Assembly (NCBI RefSeq): GCF_900110995.1
Contig: NZ_FOJF01000003.1
Coordinates: 310,001-374,000 of the forward strand
Length of the DNA stretch: 64,000 bases
DNA from: Chitinophaga sp. YR573
GTDB taxonomy: Bacteria; Bacteroidota; Bacteroidia; Chitinophagales; Chitinophagaceae
Direction: 5' to 3'
Part shown: positions 36,688 to 48,209 of the stretch, piece after piece
Layout of the letters: each line of letters starts with the position of its first letter
Numbering within the stretch: the stretch's first letter is position 1
Notes under the pieces: model-generated
Database searches by the model: none
What the model was told of the DNA's origin: nothing
Seen by the model: only the letters and a program-made list of their open reading frames with translations
Program-made: the position numbers and the translations under genes

Positions 36688-37887
36688 ATGAATCAAAAGT
36701 TTATCATTCCTGTTGTAGCAATTCTTAGTGCTTCATTATTTATTAATTTCTTATATCCTCATGTACAAGGAGATCAGGTATTGCCTGACAAGGTTTTAGA
36801 TAAACCGGATTCCGTTCAATCAAGGATCCAGATAGTATTTGCTTTGGATGCTACCGGAAGTATGAGTGGCCTCATTGGTGCTGCTAAAGAAAAGATATGG
36901 TCAATAGCGGGAAGTCTTGCTCAAGCTGATCCTGCCCCCGTTATTGAGATCGGGTTGTTATTTTATCGCGACAGAGGCGATGCCTTTGTTACCAGGCAGG
37001 TTGCTTTATCCAGTGATATAGATGATGTATATGAAAAATTGATGCAGATAAGTGCCGATGGGGGTGGAGATAGTCCGGAAAGTGTTAATCAGGCTTTGCA
37101 TGAAGCCATTACACAGTTTAAATGGGATAGTTCTTTCAATACCTATAAAACAGTATTCCTGGTAGGAGATTGCCCTCCGCATATGGATTACCGGAATGAT
37201 GTAAAATATCCTGTTAGTTGTTCTCTTGCTAAACAAAAAGACATTGTATTAAATACTATCCTGATGGGCAATAATCAGATCGCGATGCGTGTATGGAAGG
37301 AAATTGCGTTATGCAATCAGGGTAGTTATACACAGGTAGATATGAATGCAAATGATATAGTTGTGAATACTCCTTATGATTCTGTAATTGCCGATTTATC
37401 CGACAAACTGGATGATACAAGAATTTATTATGGGAATGCAGAAGAGAAATCTCTTTCATTTGTAAAAGTATCCAAAAGCAAATCGATAAGTAATGCCGTT
37501 AACGTAAATATAAAGGCTCAACGGGCAGAGTATAATTCAACTAAAGCTGGTAAGGATGCATATTATGGTAAAAAGGAATTACTGGAAAGTTATAAAGGAA
37601 AGTCTGTTAGTCTCGATACTATTAAAAAAGAAGAATTACCTGATGCTATGAAAAATATGACCGCTGCTCAGAAGGAAAAATACATGGAACAAAAAATCGC
37701 TCAGCGGGATAGCTTAAATAATGAATTGAAGAAGTATACCAGACAAAGACAGGAATTCATTGAAAAAGACCTTAAGAGTCGTAAAGCAGGAGAGGTAGAT
37801 AGCTCGTTTACGAATAAGATATATAAAAGCATTCAAAAGCAAACAGAAAAGAAGAAGATCTATTTAAAAGCTGATGCAAAATATTAA
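36688..37887 (+). CDS. von Willebrand factor A domain protein
   Basis: 399 residues. A signal peptide or anchor (6-23) is followed by a vWA domain (about 45-240) with a MIDAS variant D-A-T-G-S-M-S and a Thr in DGGGDSPESV. The C-terminal 150 residues are Lys/Gln-rich helical (YTRQRQEFIEKDLKSRKAGEVDS). It is likely periplasmic and binds a protein partner through a divalent metal. No AAA or CoxE partner is adjacent. Terminator follows. Confidence 0.82.
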   Translation: MNQKFIIPVVAILSASLFINFLYPHVQGDQVLPDKVLDKPDSVQSRIQIVFALDATGSMSGLIGAAKEKIWSIAGSLAQADPAPVIEIGLLFYRDRGDAFVTRQVALSSDIDDVYEKLMQISADGGGDSPESVNQALHEAITQFKWDSSFNTYKTVFLVGDCPPHMDYRNDVKYPVSCSLAKQKDIVLNTILMGNNQIAMRVWKEIALCNQGSYTQVDMNANDIVVNTPYDSVIADLSDKLDDTRIYYGNAEEKSLSFVKVSKSKSISNAVNVNIKAQRAEYNSTKAGKDAYYGKKELLESYKGKSVSLDTIKKEELPDAMKNMTAAQKEKYMEQKIAQRDSLNNELKKYTRQRQEFIEKDLKSRKAGEVDSSFTNKIYKSIQKQTEKKKIYLKADAKY

Positions 37888-37895
37888 ATATGATA

Positions 37896-37923
37896 AGAAA
37901 GTCGCGGGTAACCGCGACTTTCT
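37896..37923. terminator. Bidirectional terminator, vWA / VOC
   Basis: A perfect 12-bp stem (agaaagtcgcgg / ccgcgactttct) with GTAA loop, between convergent genes. The core is nearly the same as the hairpin at 49565. Confidence 0.85.
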
Positions 37924-37929
37924 GAACTT

Positions 37930-38340
37930 TTATTGTTCCGCATGTAATCCGACTTTATTTCCTTCACTGTCTATGATAACGGCGATATACCCGGCAGGCA
38001 TAGGCGTTCTTTGTACAATTACTTTTCCTCCTGCTTTTTCAACTTTATCCAGTACTGTTTGAATGGAAGGACTGGCATTGATATATACCATTGTTCCGTT
38101 GGCAGATGGGCTATTCCCCGCAGATTTTGACAGCACACCGGTAACTCTGCCAGAAGTAGCTTGTATAATTTCAGGATTATAAGGAAAAAAGACAGCTTCA
38201 TTTTCTCCATCATTGCGGTTAACCATTTCGATATCTAAAATATTCTCATAAAACTCCTTTGCTCTTCTGGTATCCGCAACAGGTATTTCGAACCAGGTAA
38301 TAATGTTTGTCTGAGTGTCTATTTTCTTAAGCTTTCCCAT
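37930..38340 (-). CDS. VOC family (glyoxalase/bleomycin resistance-like) protein
   Basis: 136 residues in two beta-alpha-beta-beta-beta modules. The first has ITWFEIPVADTRRAKEFYENIL, the second VLDKVEKAGGKVIVQRTPMP and the closing IIDSEGNKVGLH. This is the common small VOC type with an unknown substrate; metal-site residues are only partly conserved. It precedes the thioredoxin-like gene's stop by 21 bases on the same strand, downstream of it. Confidence 0.85.
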   Translation of the reverse strand: MGKLKKIDTQTNIITWFEIPVADTRRAKEFYENILDIEMVNRNDGENEAVFFPYNPEIIQATSGRVTGVLSKSAGNSPSANGTMVYINASPSIQTVLDKVEKAGGKVIVQRTPMPAGYIAVIIDSEGNKVGLHAEQ

Positions 38341-38361
38341 CTTAATAATTTTATTTGTTAA

Positions 38362-38952
38362 CTAATACATTTGAATGGATAGACAGTCAGCACGTTCGGC
38401 CCATGTACTGCCGGGATATTCCTGCATTAACTTTTCCCAATAAGGATAGAGGCTTTCAGGCGCTCTTTGCTGTAGGAAAAAGGCAGCAACACCACACCAA
38501 TACAGCACTTCCTGAATAATCGTATCTCCGGAAGATGAAATAGAAAGCCCTTCCAGTAAATTCAAAGCATCTCTGGCTTTGGCCTTAAACAATAAAGCCA
38601 TAGCCCTCCCCAGATCCATTTCATCAATAAATTGATCAGGAGATAAATACCCTGTGACTTTTCGGATTTCTGTTCCATCATTGGCATATACCATGAAACA
38701 AGGTGTCCATAAAACAGCAGAGGAATGAAAAGTACCCCGCGGGACCTTGTTTTTAGCCATTACATTGAACTTTATGAAGATAAAGGTGTCTTCAATGTAA
38801 CTCAGTACTTTAGGGTCCTGGTAGGTTGAAATGTCCATCTTCCTGCAACCTTTACAACCTGGTGCCCAGAAGTCAATCAAAATGGGTAGTTGCTTTTGTC
38901 TGGCTGTTTCAAATGCTTCGGAAATGTTTTCTTCAGTGAAATGATTCTTCAT
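38362..38952 (-). CDS. Thioredoxin-like family protein
   Basis: 196 residues, no signal peptide. A thioredoxin fold (1-115) has the redox pair C33-K-G-C36 in DFWAPGCKGCRK and a later cis-Pro region (TPCFMVYANDG). The C-terminal 75 residues form TPR-like helices (DALNLLEG, WCGVAAFFLQQR). Such soluble thioredoxin-TPR proteins are common in Bacteroidota with unclear substrates. Its promoter region contains a perfect CRP-type palindrome and it is downstream of the Crp/Fnr gene on the same strand, so regulation by that protein is likely. Confidence 0.83.
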   Translation of the reverse strand: MKNHFTEENISEAFETARQKQLPILIDFWAPGCKGCRKMDISTYQDPKVLSYIEDTFIFIKFNVMAKNKVPRGTFHSSAVLWTPCFMVYANDGTEIRKVTGYLSPDQFIDEMDLGRAMALLFKAKARDALNLLEGLSISSSGDTIIQEVLYWCGVAAFFLQQRAPESLYPYWEKLMQEYPGSTWAERADCLSIQMY

Positions 38953-39007
38953 AGAACGCTGCTTTTACAGTGTTTTACAAAGGTCTGAATTCTTGCAAAG
39001 ATGTTCA

Positions 39008-39023
39008 TGTGACGATCGTCACA
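39008..39023. promoter_or_regulatory. Perfect CRP-type operator palindrome
   Basis: TGTGACGATCGTCACA is a perfect 16-base palindrome and an exact match to the TGTGA-N6-TCACA consensus. It overlaps the stop codon of the Crp/Fnr gene and lies about 56 bases upstream of the thioredoxin-like ATG at 38952. The Crp/Fnr protein next to it keeps the R-E-T-x-x-R recognition residues. Confidence 0.7.
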
Positions 39024-39588
39024 AAATTCTGCGCTTTCTTATCCGGCTTAATGTTTCTCTGGCAATTCCAAGGAAGGAGGCCAGTTGGGTTTGCGATACT
39101 CTTTGCAAAAGCTGTGGGTATTTATTTTCGATATAAGATAAACGCTCTTCAGCAGAATAGATATTGAACAGAACTGAAAATTCTTCCTGCCGGGAGGCAA
39201 ATAAGCGAATACAGTTTCTGCCAAGTACTTCTATTTCAGGCAATCTTTTAGCCGCCTCGAATAATTTATCTTTGTCTAGTATTATTGCTACAAGCGGCTC
39301 ACAGGCAATAATACTGGCTTCGGATTTTTGTCCGCTTCCAAAGCTGCGGAGATTGGTCGCAATATCATTTTCAAAGAAAAATGCTGTGTTTTTTTCCAGG
39401 CCATCCCTTTCATAGTAACTCCTGCAGTAACCGTTTTCAATGAAAAATAATGAATTGCAAATTTGATCTTCCTTCAGCAAAAAATCCTTTTTTTTAAATA
39501 TCCTTTTGGATAATGCGGGTTGTAACTGTATCCAGCTTTCTTCTGAAAATGGTGTAATGGAATGAATATATCTCAGAAGAGGTTCCAT
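39019..39588 (-). CDS. Crp/Fnr family transcriptional regulator
   Basis: 189 residues from the ATG at 39588 (a longer frame to 39633 exists but adds no conserved part). A cyclic-nucleotide-binding-type beta roll (15-115; ILKEDQICNSLFFIENGYC) and a dimer helix are followed by the helix-turn-helix QTQLASFLGIARETLSRI. The recognition helix carries R-E-T-x-x-R as in E. coli CRP. The cNMP pocket motif is not well kept, so the effector is unknown. No FNR-type cysteine cluster. It likely controls the thioredoxin-like gene downstream through the palindrome at 39008. Confidence 0.9.
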   Translation of the reverse strand: MEPLLRYIHSITPFSEESWIQLQPALSKRIFKKKDFLLKEDQICNSLFFIENGYCRSYYERDGLEKNTAFFFENDIATNLRSFGSGQKSEASIIACEPLVAIILDKDKLFEAAKRLPEIEVLGRNCIRLFASRQEEFSVLFNIYSAEERLSYIENKYPQLLQRVSQTQLASFLGIARETLSRIRKRRIL

Positions 39589-39793
39589 GGAATATAAATT
39601 AGTTTTGAAAGTTAAAATACTACTTTTCTGCATCTAAACGCACTATTCCATCATGGAAATCCGTATCTGACAGATGGTGTTACCCTCGTTATTTTCACGA
39701 TGACTTGATTCATAGTCAATGTTTTATTATTTACAGACTGAACACATCAGCAATTTTAAATGAGTTACGATATTTTTATTTCTCTCAGATTAG

Positions 39794-39801
39794 TAACTTT
39801 G
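39794..39801 (+). promoter_or_regulatory. Candidate -7 promoter element of the TM1410/GH114-like gene
   Basis: TAACTTTG fits TAnnTTTG, 74 bases before the ATG at 39876, with a T-run at the -33 distance. The implied leader includes a 15-base palindrome (ctgtttc-g-gaaacag, 39823-39837). Confidence 0.4.
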
Positions 39802-39875
39802 CGTCGAAAAATACGAGGCATCCTGTTTCGGAAACAGAATGTTTCGTTCCCTTGAATTACACCATATTAAATGCT

Positions 39876-40892
39876 ATGAAAACCAGAAAAAAAGTACTGT
39901 TTGCATTACCCATGCTACTGAGCATTCTATCCTGCTCCAAAACCGAAAAAATTAATTCATTACAATCAGAAACGCTGGCAGCAAAGCAGGCTAAGGCTGC
40001 TATTGATTACAGGGCAGAGATGCGGAACTTTGTGATCGGTATCAGTCAGTATGCGAAAGCACAGAATACGCAGTTTGCCATTATCCCGCAGAATGGGATA
40101 GAACTGATTACCACCAACGGAGAATCCGATGGTACCCTGGCACAGAGCTACATTAATGCCATTGATGCCGTAGGACAGGAAGACTTGTTCTATGGTTATA
40201 ATGACGATAATGTGCCCACACCTTCCGATGATAATCTGTATATCAGAGGATTCCTCGATAGGATCAAGACCAGCAAAAAGGTGCTGGTAACGGATTATTG
40301 TTCCAGTAAGACGAACATGGATAAATCCTACAGTTCCAATAACACCAACGGCTATATTTCTTTTGCCGCGAATCACAGGGAGCTGAATAACATTCCAACT
40401 TACCCGGCCACGCCATATGGGGTGAACAGCAATAATATCACCAGCATATCCCAGGCAAAGAATTTCCTGTACCTGATCAATCCGGAGAACTATTCTACCA
40501 AGACGCAGTTCATCAACGCTGTAAAAGCTACGAACTATGATGTGATCCTGATGGACCTGTTCCTGAATGATACAGAGTTTACCGCAGCAGAGATTGATCA
40601 GCTTAAAACAAAGGCCAATGGTGGTAAACGCCTGGTCATCTGTTATATGTCTATCGGAGAGGCCGAAGATTACCGTTACTATTGGCAGAGTACCTGGAAA
40701 GTAGGTACCCCATCGTTTATCGTAGCAGAAAATCCTGACTGGCCTGGTAACTATAAAGTGCAGTACTGGAACACCGACTGGAAAAGTATCATTTTCGGTA
40801 ATGATACTTCCTACGCAAAGAAGCTGCTGAACAGTCATTTCGATGGAGCCTATCTGGATATTATAGATGGCTTCGAATATTTCGAGAACTAA
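39876..40892 (+). CDS. TM1410/GH114-like putative glycoside hydrolase lipoprotein
   Basis: 338 residues from the ATG at 39876, which yields a lipoprotein signal (LPMLLSILSC). The remainder is a TIM-barrel of the MJ1477/TM1410 type related to endo-alpha-1,4-polygalactosaminidase: MRNFVIGISQYAK, VLVTDYCSS, YDVILMDLFLND, KRLVICYMSIGEAEDYRYYW and the final HFDGAYLDIIDGFEYF with the likely catalytic Asp residues. Enzymes of this group cut galactosamine-rich biofilm polysaccharides; activity of this member is inferred. It is followed by a strong terminator. Confidence 0.87.
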   Translation: MKTRKKVLFALPMLLSILSCSKTEKINSLQSETLAAKQAKAAIDYRAEMRNFVIGISQYAKAQNTQFAIIPQNGIELITTNGESDGTLAQSYINAIDAVGQEDLFYGYNDDNVPTPSDDNLYIRGFLDRIKTSKKVLVTDYCSSKTNMDKSYSSNNTNGYISFAANHRELNNIPTYPATPYGVNSNNITSISQAKNFLYLINPENYSTKTQFINAVKATNYDVILMDLFLNDTEFTAAEIDQLKTKANGGKRLVICYMSIGEAEDYRYYWQSTWKVGTPSFIVAENPDWPGNYKVQYWNTDWKSIIFGNDTSYAKKLLNSHFDGAYLDIIDGFEYFEN

Positions 40893-40904
40893 GATCACTC
40901 ATTT

Positions 40905-40940
40905 GATGCAGTAGGGGTAACCCTGCTGCATCATTTTTTT
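40905..40940 (+). terminator. Intrinsic terminator after the TM1410-like gene
   Basis: A 12-bp stem (gatgcagtaggg / ccctgctgcatc, one wobble) with GTAA loop and an ATTTTTTT tail. Confidence 0.88.
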
Positions 40941-40992
40941 CTTGCCCGTTTAATGATATTTGCTTAAATTACTATTATTAAACCCCTCAAAT

Positions 40993-41241
40993 ATGGCAAA
41001 GAAAACCAAGACAAATCCTCCATTGTCACCAGCAGCTGCTGAGAAACAAACAAAAGTAGCGGCAAGTAAACGCCAGATCCAAATAGAACTAACAGCAGAA
41101 CAGATGGACGCATTTACCAATCAGTACAAAAAACTGAATCCATCAGAAGCAGCAGAACTGGTTTTTACATTTTCTAAAAAGCCCACTTCAAAACTTAAAA
41201 TAGCCGGCTATAGCTATCATGGAGACAGTTGTTGCGTCTAA
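40993..41241 (+). CDS. Putative modified-peptide (RiPP) precursor, Cys-ended
   Basis: 82 residues from the ATG at 40993 (a TTG at 40960 is in frame). Basic N-terminus, then a helical leader-like segment (IELTAEQMDAFTNQYKKLNP, SEAAELVFTF) and a short tail KIAGYSYHGDSCCV. The tail is Tyr/Ser/His/Asp/Cys-rich and ends in Cys-Cys-Val, as a core peptide would. The next gene, a SagB-type dehydrogenase, starts inside its last eight codons (23-base overlap). SagB relatives oxidise azolines to azoles in thiazole/oxazole peptides, so this is most likely its substrate. No YcaO cyclodehydratase lies in the window. Confidence 0.68.
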   Translation: MAKKTKTNPPLSPAAAEKQTKVAASKRQIQIELTAEQMDAFTNQYKKLNPSEAAELVFTFSKKPTSKLKIAGYSYHGDSCCV

Positions 41242-42292
41242 GCCCCGGTTAATTCGAAGAGCATATAGTCTGTTACAATATTGGGAAGATGGTCAGATGA
41301 CTATCGAAAACTACCTGACGAGGACTTCGTTAGAGGCTAACTTATTAGTCCTTGACATGTTGTCCGCGGCAACAGACCCTATTTGTAATAATGTGCTCAG
41401 CGGTCAATTCTCGCACATTCCGGCAGTTGAAGAAATTGTTGGCAAACTGACTAAGCTAAACTTATTATTGGTTGTCGGATCGAGACTGGAAAAGCGTGAC
41501 AGGGCTTTGGAAGATAGCTGGAAATGGGACCTCAATGCAAGATATTTTCATTACAGCACAGGATCGGTAAAGTACAATTTCGATTTGGAGGCAGTAAGGA
41601 AACAGCTTGAAAAAAAGGCTATCACAAATCCTCCCCCTTCTCCTTTTAAAACAAGTAGCGCGGATTCCAAAATTATATTGGACGATCCGCAGTTACCTGA
41701 TGTGAATTTTTGGGAAGTGCTTTATCAACGAAGAACGTGCAGGCATTTTGAAGATGCTCCCATATCAAAAGGTGTGTTTAGTTCTTTTTTAAAGTTAGTT
41801 GCTGGTTATACCCATTTTTATAATGATTCAAAAATCGATAAGAGGATTATCAAAACATCCCCATCCGGTGGAGCCAGACATCCTATTGAGATGTATGCTT
41901 TTGTCAGGAATGTAGCTTCGATAGCCCCCGCAGTATATCATTATGAGGCTGAAACTAACTCCCTTGCCTTTGTCAATCACCTGCCTGATCAAAAAAAAGT
42001 ACTTGATTTTTTCTCCGGACAGAAATGGGTCAGCAATGCTGCTGTTATTTTTGTCTTCACTGCCGTATTGGAACGGAGTATGTGGAAGTATGACCATTCA
42101 CGTGCGTACAGGGTATTATTGCTTGATTGTGGGCACCTGGGTCAAACATTCCATCTTTCGGCAACTGCGCTTAAATTAGGGGTGTTTACGACGGCCGCTA
42201 TTCAGGACAGGAAAATAGAGAGCTATTTGCATCTTGATGGTATAAAAGAGGTGGTTTTATATGGCGGAGCAATTGGTGTAGCTGGTCTTTAA
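41219..42292 (+). CDS. SagB/ThcOx-type nitroreductase-fold dehydrogenase (peptide maturation)
   Basis: 357 residues. The N-terminal 160 residues carry a helical region of the SagB kind (TIENYLTRTSLEANLLVLDML; WKWDLNARYFHYSTGSV). The FMN-binding nitroreductase core begins near 165: LYQRRTCRHFEDAPISKG, SPSGGARHPIEMYAFV, LLLDCGHLGQTFHLSATALKLG, and a C-terminal VLYGGAIG. This is the layout of azoline dehydrogenases and of related enzymes annotated as putative peptide maturation dehydrogenases. Its ATG lies within the precursor gene, so translation is coupled. The partner cyclase is not in view. Confidence 0.83.
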   Translation: METVVASKPRLIRRAYSLLQYWEDGQMTIENYLTRTSLEANLLVLDMLSAATDPICNNVLSGQFSHIPAVEEIVGKLTKLNLLLVVGSRLEKRDRALEDSWKWDLNARYFHYSTGSVKYNFDLEAVRKQLEKKAITNPPPSPFKTSSADSKIILDDPQLPDVNFWEVLYQRRTCRHFEDAPISKGVFSSFLKLVAGYTHFYNDSKIDKRIIKTSPSGGARHPIEMYAFVRNVASIAPAVYHYEAETNSLAFVNHLPDQKKVLDFFSGQKWVSNAAVIFVFTAVLERSMWKYDHSRAYRVLLLDCGHLGQTFHLSATALKLGVFTTAAIQDRKIESYLHLDGIKEVVLYGGAIGVAGL

Positions 42293-44978
<2,686 letters not shown>

Positions 44979-45008
44979 TTGTAAGATTCAACGAATAATA
45001 TAATAGAG

Positions 45009-45034
45009 AGCCTCCGGTAACGGAGGCTTTTTTA
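45009..45034 (+). terminator. katG terminator
   Basis: An 8-bp perfect stem (agcctccg / cggaggct), GTAA loop and T-run, 31 bases after the katG stop. Confidence 0.9.
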
Positions 45035-45202
45035 TGTAGATATGAGTTGTTGTCTGTTATTCCAGTTACTTTTAAAACAGGTTAAAATATGTAAAGTCAT
45101 TCTTTAATTTATATTATACATTTGATCAATATAACCATTATTCTTTTTTAATAACCCGTATACCTCCTCCCGTTTCCTTGAATAACCTAAATAAATACAA
45201 GA

Positions 45203-47275
45203 ATGAAAAGCTCAGTAATTAAACCATTTATCCTATTATTAAACCTATTCTTAACAGCGTATGCCTACGCACAAACACCAGTATCTGTTAATGGTCAGCT
45301 TAAAGTAGTTGGTACAAAAATATATAACCAGAATGGTTATCCTATCCAATTAAGAGGTATGAGCACCCATGGTATTCAATGGTATGCCGGTTGTCTTACA
45401 GATGCCTCTCTGGATACCCTTACTCACGACTGGGGCGCGGATATATTACGGCTATCCATGTATGTTCAGGAAGGTGGCTATGAAACGAATCCGTCCTACT
45501 ACACCTCCCTGGTTAAACAATTTGTAGATAAGGCCACTGCCAGGGGATTATATGCCTTGATCGATTTTCATATACTTACTCCCGGTGATCCTAATTATAA
45601 CACCAGCAGGGCCATAACGTTCTTTACCGATATTGCCAATACTTACAAGAACAATAACAATGTGTTGTATGAAATATGTAATGAACCGAATGGTGTAAGC
45701 TGGGCAAGTATAAAAAGTTATGCTGATCAGGTTATTCCTGTGATCAGGGCTATTGATAACGATGCCATTATTTGTGTAGGAACAAAAGGATGGTCATCGC
45801 TGGGCCTTTCAGAGGGGAGTAGTGCACAGGATATTATAGACAATCCACTCAACTATCCAAATATCATGTACTCCTTTCACTTTTATGCTAAAAGTCACCA
45901 GGATTATTATTTAAATCATCTGGATTGGGCTTCTGACCGCTTACCCATTTTCGTTACAGAATTTGGTACGCAGGAAGCATCCGGTGATGGTGCCAATGAC
46001 CTGGTAATGGGACAAAGATATATGGACCTGCTGCGGGCTAAAAAGATCAGCTGGACAAACTGGAACTATAGCGATAATCCGCTCAGTGGGGGAGTGTGGA
46101 TCAGCGGTACCTGTTCCGGTAACACCTGGACAACAAGTAAACTTAAAGAAGCGGGTGTTTTCATTCGCAATAACATGAGAAGTCCGGCGGATGATTTCGG
46201 TGCTGCGGGCAATAACCTGGCATTAGGGAAAACTGTTACCGTTTCATCAACGGAAACATCTGCACTCGTTGCCGCCTATGCAGTAGATGGCAATTCATCT
46301 ACCCGTTGGGCCAGCACATTAGGAGTTGATCCACAATGGATCACTGTTGATCTCGGCAATACCTACAGTATCTCAGAGATAAAAATAAACTGGGAAGCTG
46401 CCTATGGTAAGAATTTCCTTGTGCAGGTATCTGCTGATAATACAAACTGGACTACCCTGCAGAATGTTCAGAACAATACATCGCTGAGTAACGACTTCAC
46501 AAATCTCAGTGGCAGCGGACGTTATGTTCGTATTTACGGTACTGCCCGCGGTACAACCTATGGTTATTCTATTTACGAGCTGGAAGTATATGGAACGCTG
46601 GTATCCTCACCCAACATTGCCCTGAGTAAATCCGTAACAGTATCCTCTGTAGAAGGAGCGGGGCTTGAAGGGAATTATGCTGTTGATGGCAACACGTCAA
46701 CACGCTGGTCGGCTACCATGTATACAGATCCGCAATGGATCACAGTTGACCTGGGCAGTAACTACAATATCTCACGAGTTAAAATAACCTGGGAAGCGGC
46801 CTATGCAAAGGATTACCTGTTACAGGTCTCAACAGACAATACGAATTGGACTACGGTGAAAACCATTCAGGGTAATACGTCGCTCAGTAATGATCATAGC
46901 AGCTTGTCTGCAACTGGAAGATATGTTCGTATGTATGGAACTGCGCGTGGATCGGATTACGGGTATTCTATCTACGAACTGGAAGTATATGGAACAGCCA
47001 GTACGAGTCTGTCAACCCTGGCGTTAACTAAAACCAGCAATGAACGACCGATTACCGTGTATCCTGTTCCTGCACATGATCAGCTGTTGATCACTATTCC
47101 AAATGGCAATAAAAGCCAGATCAGCCTTTGCGACATTAACGGAAAGGTATATTTTTCAGGATCTGCTACAGGAAATACTTATAACATGAATGTCAGCAAA
47201 TTACCGGCAGGCATATACATTGTACAAATTATCAACGGAAATAAAAAGACGATAAAGAAGATAGTGAAAGAATAA
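45203..47275 (+). CDS. GH5 family glucanase with two discoidin domains and T9SS tail
   Basis: 690 residues, signal peptide ending AYAQT. A GH5 (subfamily 2-like) catalytic barrel spans about 28-325, with acid/base E161 in CNEPNG and nucleophile E253 in VTEFGT; RGMSTHGIQWY is the typical opening. Residues 337-469 and 470-601 are two F5/8 type C (discoidin) domains that are closely similar to each other, clearly a tandem duplication (DNA 46211-46609 and 46610-47000). The last 70 residues form a type IX secretion tail (ITVYPVPAHDQLLITI). It should cut beta-1,4-glucan outside the cell. Stand-alone gene, terminator on its 3' side. Confidence 0.94.
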   Translation: MKSSVIKPFILLLNLFLTAYAYAQTPVSVNGQLKVVGTKIYNQNGYPIQLRGMSTHGIQWYAGCLTDASLDTLTHDWGADILRLSMYVQEGGYETNPSYYTSLVKQFVDKATARGLYALIDFHILTPGDPNYNTSRAITFFTDIANTYKNNNNVLYEICNEPNGVSWASIKSYADQVIPVIRAIDNDAIICVGTKGWSSLGLSEGSSAQDIIDNPLNYPNIMYSFHFYAKSHQDYYLNHLDWASDRLPIFVTEFGTQEASGDGANDLVMGQRYMDLLRAKKISWTNWNYSDNPLSGGVWISGTCSGNTWTTSKLKEAGVFIRNNMRSPADDFGAAGNNLALGKTVTVSSTETSALVAAYAVDGNSSTRWASTLGVDPQWITVDLGNTYSISEIKINWEAAYGKNFLVQVSADNTNWTTLQNVQNNTSLSNDFTNLSGSGRYVRIYGTARGTTYGYSIYELEVYGTLVSSPNIALSKSVTVSSVEGAGLEGNYAVDGNTSTRWSATMYTDPQWITVDLGSNYNISRVKITWEAAYAKDYLLQVSTDNTNWTTVKTIQGNTSLSNDHSSLSATGRYVRMYGTARGSDYGYSIYELEVYGTASTSLSTLALTKTSNERPITVYPVPAHDQLLITIPNGNKSQISLCDINGKVYFSGSATGNTYNMNVSKLPAGIYIVQIINGNKKTIKKIVKE

Positions 47276-47287
47276 TATTTCTTTGAA

Positions 47288-47319
47288 CATAAAGCCACGC
47301 TCTTAAGCGTGGTTTTATG
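47288..47319 (+). terminator. GH5 terminator
   Basis: A 13-bp stem with one G.T pair (core ccacgc / gcgtgg) and 6-base loop, then TTTT, 12 bases after the stop. Confidence 0.75.
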
Positions 47320-47384
47320 TTTTTAAATAGATTGATTATCTATTAAAGCCCCGGAAGGTTCCTCTGCTGAATATTTTCCGGAAT

Positions 47385-48209
47385 TTAGCGTAACAATGCT
47401 TCATCCACGTCTGAAGGATATACCGCATCCAGCATTTCGCAATAAACATCAGACAGGTGAAATCCTTCCTTGTATAAACGGGCCGCATTTTTGAATTGCT
47501 GTTTCGCCAGCTTATGTTTTCCGAGAGAACGGTAGGCTATTCCTTTGTAATAGCTGGTTTCTACATAGTTCCTGCACAATTTTTCCTGCTGATCAAGATC
47601 TGATAATGCGCCGGTGTAATCTTGCTGTCTTAGTTTTAATACAGCCCTGTGTAAAAAGTCGAACAGTCCTATAAAGTCTTTCCCTTTAGTATAAAAAATA
47701 CTATCAATGCCTTTTGAGAAATAAAGGGAAGCATTGGAATAATTCCCCAATTCTCTTTCGCATAATGCCATTACAACATTTAAGCTGTAAGTACCGTCTC
47801 CGGTATGTTTGGAGGAAAAATGGGATAAGCTGTCGAACCTTCTCAGGTCCTCAAGGGCGCCTTCATAATCTCTCAGGAATTTGAATCTGCACCAGCCTCT
47901 TATATCCAGGACCCTGCCGGGCTGTAAGGCAACTGCTTTATCTATGTACTTACGCCAGGTCGCAAAATCACCTCTTTTCAAATAAGGAACACTTATTTCA
48001 CGCCAGGCATCTACCATGTCGGGACATAACCGGATGGCACTGTCAAGATATTCCTGGCAGCTCCGGGAGCCTTGTGGAAAAGTACCGGCCAGGTTGGATA
48101 ATCTGCAGGCAAGATTACAGATGGAATCCGTATAAATGCTGCAATTCTGCTGGGCTTTGGATGTAAGGGCAATAAGGCAAAAATATAGGAGCAGGTATTT
48201 ATTTTTCAT
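47385..48209 (-). CDS. TPR-repeat exported protein
   Basis: 274 residues, signal peptide ending TSKAQ. Multiple degenerate TPR units are visible: SCQEYLDSAIRLCPDMVDAWREISVPYLKRG-type start, KYIDKAVALQPGRVLDI, FLRDYEGALEDLRRF, YTGALSDLDQQEK, SLGKHKLAKQQFKNAARL. This suggests a periplasmic scaffold with no enzymatic role. Its ATG overlaps the stop of the preceding TonB-like gene by 4 bases, so the two are expressed together and may act together. Confidence 0.82.
   Translation of the reverse strand: MKNKYLLLYFCLIALTSKAQQNCSIYTDSICNLACRLSNLAGTFPQGSRSCQEYLDSAIRLCPDMVDAWREISVPYLKRGDFATWRKYIDKAVALQPGRVLDIRGWCRFKFLRDYEGALEDLRRFDSLSHFSSKHTGDGTYSLNVVMALCERELGNYSNASLYFSKGIDSIFYTKGKDFIGLFDFLHRAVLKLRQQDYTGALSDLDQQEKLCRNYVETSYYKGIAYRSLGKHKLAKQQFKNAARLYKEGFHLSDVYCEMLDAVYPSDVDEALLR

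Noticed and set aside
39966-40898. A 310-residue open frame on the minus strand opposite the TM1410-like gene
   Set aside because: It lies fully antisense to a gene with a recognised family, signal peptide and terminator, and its own translation shows no family pattern.
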